In this document: positions 62,816 through 64,000 of the stretch, piece after piece
Numbering within the stretch: position 1 is the stretch's first letter
Layout of the letters: every line of letters starts with the position of its first letter
From: Petrosia ficiformis
Lineage: Eukaryota > Porifera > Demospongiae > Haplosclerida > Petrosiidae
Direction of reading: 5' to 3'
Assembly (NCBI GenBank): GCA_947044365.1
Contig: OX345638.1
Location: 4,476,201 to 4,540,200, forward strand
DNA: 64,000 nucleotides
Notes under the pieces: generated by a model
What the model was told of the DNA's origin: nothing
The model's input: only the letters and a program-made list of their open reading frames with translations
The model's database searches: none
Position numbers and translations under genes: made by a program

Positions 62816-64000
62816 ACATTAACAGTTTAGATTGGTGACATTAGTGGTGATGGTTGTATTGTATTATGCTGGTTGTCTGGATGTATTGGTTGTATATATT
62901 ATATAGTTACATTGAATATTATAGTTGTAGGGCCTAGTGCCTGTATTTGACTTGTTGGTTGAGTTGATCAATTGGTTGTAATTGGAGTATTGGTAGTGTA
63001 TGGGTCATGCTAATTTATATTGGTTCTACTGCTTGTATGATGGCAAGCATGTCAATGATATCATTGACAGTTATAAAATAAGTTAGAGAAGTGACTACTT
63101 AACAAGAAAGCTTTGATTCCACTGGTTAGGGGTACTGTTCTTGAGCTTAAGCAAGTTAGGTCTTCACAAGAGTAAGAATTCAGTTTATAATTATACATAC
63201 CCTGCATATTGCTCTTGCAAAATTATTTTAATGTACATACATTAAAAAAAATCAAAAATCTAATTATATATGAACAGTTGGCTGAAAATAGAAAAAAGTA
63301 CAATTGTTTGTATGGTAGCAGAACAACCATACCTAATATAGCATGTTAGTATATACTAGCCAATAACCTAGCATTACATTATTATTAAATCTTTGGAGTG
63401 GCTAATATTTGAACTATATATGTATCACTGAATGACTGACATGTACAAAGTATGCATACATATACACCTAGCATGAATGACTAGTATTAAAAAAAAACAT
63501 TATTTTATTCACTGCAGTTCAAATACAATCTACAAATTTGCATAATACAAATCAACTGACTGATATGAACGGTATTACTTACAATCCGTTTAAAATTGCA
63601 TGAAATTCTTCTTCCACTCCCTATTGATTGCTCTTGAACATTGGAAGCTCATGAAAGCAAACACACAAGTATTTGCACTCATGCATGCACTTGTAGACAA
63701 AACACTGATTGGAGGGGAGAAATAATTGTAAAAGCTTGAAATTTGCACATAGAATGCACTTAGATACTTATCATTTCACAAACTGTCAAAACAAAAGCAA
63801 TTATAATTAAGTTTATGACACTTATTATTTGCATTTGATATATATATACAAGTGCTATTACTATCTGTACTATATATCAAATACAAATAATAGTATTTCA
63901 ACATCTCTTATGATTCATAATTCTTTGTTAAGCATTATAGCTATGACAGTAATAATGATGAAATATATATATAATTATAATTATATATACATATATATAT
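62816..64000. other. Downstream DNA
   Basis: The first 200 bp is GT-rich with TTGGTTG/GTATTGG phrases. A palindrome, GTCAATGATATCATTGAC, lies at about 63051-63068. The rest is AT-rich. No gene recognised. Confidence 0.5.

Overview
The window looks like nuclear DNA of a marine invertebrate, most likely a demosponge. This is inferred from the very AT-rich introns with GTAAGT-type donors, the dense TACATGTA palindromes, a gene joining ankyrin repeats to a Roc-COR GTPase and a death-like domain, and the mix of Tc1, pogo, hAT, Ty3/Gypsy and Penelope-like elements. No prokaryotic gene was seen. The species cannot be settled without a search.

One host gene dominates. It runs on the + strand from about 7440 (possible promoter and untranslated exon near 5490-5627) to 62815, so about 55 kb. 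The exons I trace join in phase and encode about 1196 residues: ankyrin repeats (exons at 15224, 32306, 37182, 45548, 46222), a linker, a single 2 kb exon with a Roc-like GTPase and COR-like region (54433-56454), a death-like domain (57918-58184), then a set of small 3' exons. The 3' part offers alternative ends: a transmembrane tail (59570-59769), a SAM domain (62601-62815) and two possible short tails. Domain order resembles DAPK1 without its kinase. It is plausibly a membrane-switchable signalling or innate-immune type protein.

The introns are filled with mobile DNA. The most striking region is 19970-31660: a pogo/Tigger-like transposon (TIR ends at 19970 and 31660) that was hit by a 4.2 kb Tc1-like transposon (20160-24376) and by a Ty3/Gypsy element (25941-31522). 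The Tc1 element encodes an apparently intact DD34E transposase on one strand and a convergent multi-exon BEN-domain gene on the other. The pogo element carries a convergent passenger gene with a HIRAN-like domain followed by a Ulp1-like protease segment. A second pogo copy at 9854-12133 has the same convergent transposase plus HIRAN-like layout. Two unrelated DNA transposon families here thus each carry a tail-to-tail accessory gene.

Other regions: a tRNA or tRNA-like gene (453-523, - strand); a hAT MITE with a perfect 8 bp target duplication (1205-1559); a 33 bp minisatellite (2603-3040); a hAT-type element (8132-9044); an old direct duplication that preserves the empty site of the first pogo element (9655-12560 against 13200-13720); two elements with CAGTGGC-type ends and 5 bp duplications (14671-14957, 53632-54243); foldback hairpins with a related CCGAGG/CCTCG core (19846-19959, 35283-35368, 36347-36653); a broken Penelope-like element (38400-39905); a Gypsy remnant (41330-41924); and a second Gypsy element (47410-51682). 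The Gypsy elements all lie antisense to the host gene. The last 1.2 kb contains nothing I recognise.
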